Shown here piece after piece: positions 5,085 through 5,106 of a stretch of 5,106 nt of DNA. Under the pieces are notes generated by a model that was not told where the DNA came from, did no database searches, and was given only the letters and a program-made list of their open reading frames with translations. Position numbers and translations under genes: made by a program. Numbering within the stretch: position 1 is the first letter of the stretch; every line of letters begins with the position of its first letter. The stretch is from Acidimicrobiia bacterium (lineage in GTDB: Bacteria; Actinomycetota; Acidimicrobiia; Spongiisociales; JAENVV01), in contig CP070681.1 in assembly GCA_020352575.1 (NCBI GenBank), positions 1,107,850 to 1,112,955 on the forward strand, given 5' to 3'.

Positions 5085-5106
5085 CGCCCTCGGGAGGATT
5101 CGAACC
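5085..5106 (-). tRNA. 3' end of a tRNA gene, cut by window edge
   Basis: On the minus strand the window edge reads GG TTCGAAT CCTCC CGAGGGC G. This is the end of the 5' T-stem, a canonical seven-base T-loop (5104-5098), the 3' half of the T-stem (5097-5093), a seven-base 3' acceptor strand (5092-5086) and a G discriminator (5085). The next bases are ATG, so CCA is not encoded, as is usual in many actinobacteria. The 5' acceptor strand should read GCCCTCG, and the 5' half of the T-stem should complete as GGAGG. The anticodon lies outside the window. The acceptor and T-arm remind me of actinobacterial tRNA-Arg, but identity cannot be settled from this piece. Confidence 0.8.

Noticed and set aside
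1..5106. A new defence system, CRISPR array, insertion sequence or prophage
   Set aside because: No repeat-spacer pattern, transposase, integrase, nuclease or toxin motif is seen on either strand; every gene belongs to a metabolic enzyme family with uniform codon use.

Overview
The window looks like chromosomal DNA from a high-GC bacterium. G+C is about two thirds by eye, third codon positions are strongly G/C, genes are packed with tiny overlaps, and the protein sequences feel actinobacterial (possibly an Acidimicrobiia-type lineage). That placement is inference, because no rRNA or other phylogenetic marker is present. No mobile element, CRISPR array, phage gene or toxin/defence gene is visible.

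Layout. Positions 1-350 (minus strand) hold the N-terminal third of a class III (omega) aminotransferase that runs off the left edge. Positions 351-504 are a divergent intergenic region, locally AT-richer, with shine-dalgarno sequences, weak promoter candidates in both directions and several short dyads. Positions 505-4964 are a four-gene plus-strand operon: a CoA-acylating methylmalonate/malonate-semialdehyde dehydrogenase (mmsA type), a GNAT acetyltransferase of the kind found as the N-terminal domain of YhcX-like GNAT-nitrilase proteins, an agmatinase/guanidino-acid ureohydrolase, and a DAO-fold FAD-dependent amine/amino-acid oxidoreductase. The junctions overlap by 8, 4 and 1 nt, so the genes are almost certainly co-transcribed and probably translationally coupled. 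Positions 4965-5084 hold no gene, only two small GC-rich hairpins and a short direct repeat. The right edge cuts through the 3' end of a tRNA gene on the minus strand.

How the parts could work together (inference). A ureohydrolase releases urea from a guanidino compound and leaves a primary amine; the FAD enzyme and the divergent aminotransferase would remove amino groups; the CoA-acylating dehydrogenase would turn the resulting semialdehyde into an acyl-CoA. The best chemical fit with the dehydrogenase is a C3 route: 3-guanidinopropionate or another beta-alanine source, then beta-alanine, malonate semialdehyde, and acetyl-CoA plus CO2. An agmatine/putrescine route is the main alternative. 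The GNAT might modify the amine substrate or an intermediate. This is a catabolic cassette made of known families. The most unusual point is the stand-alone YhcX-type GNAT inside a nitrogen-catabolism operon; I see no clearly undescribed system.
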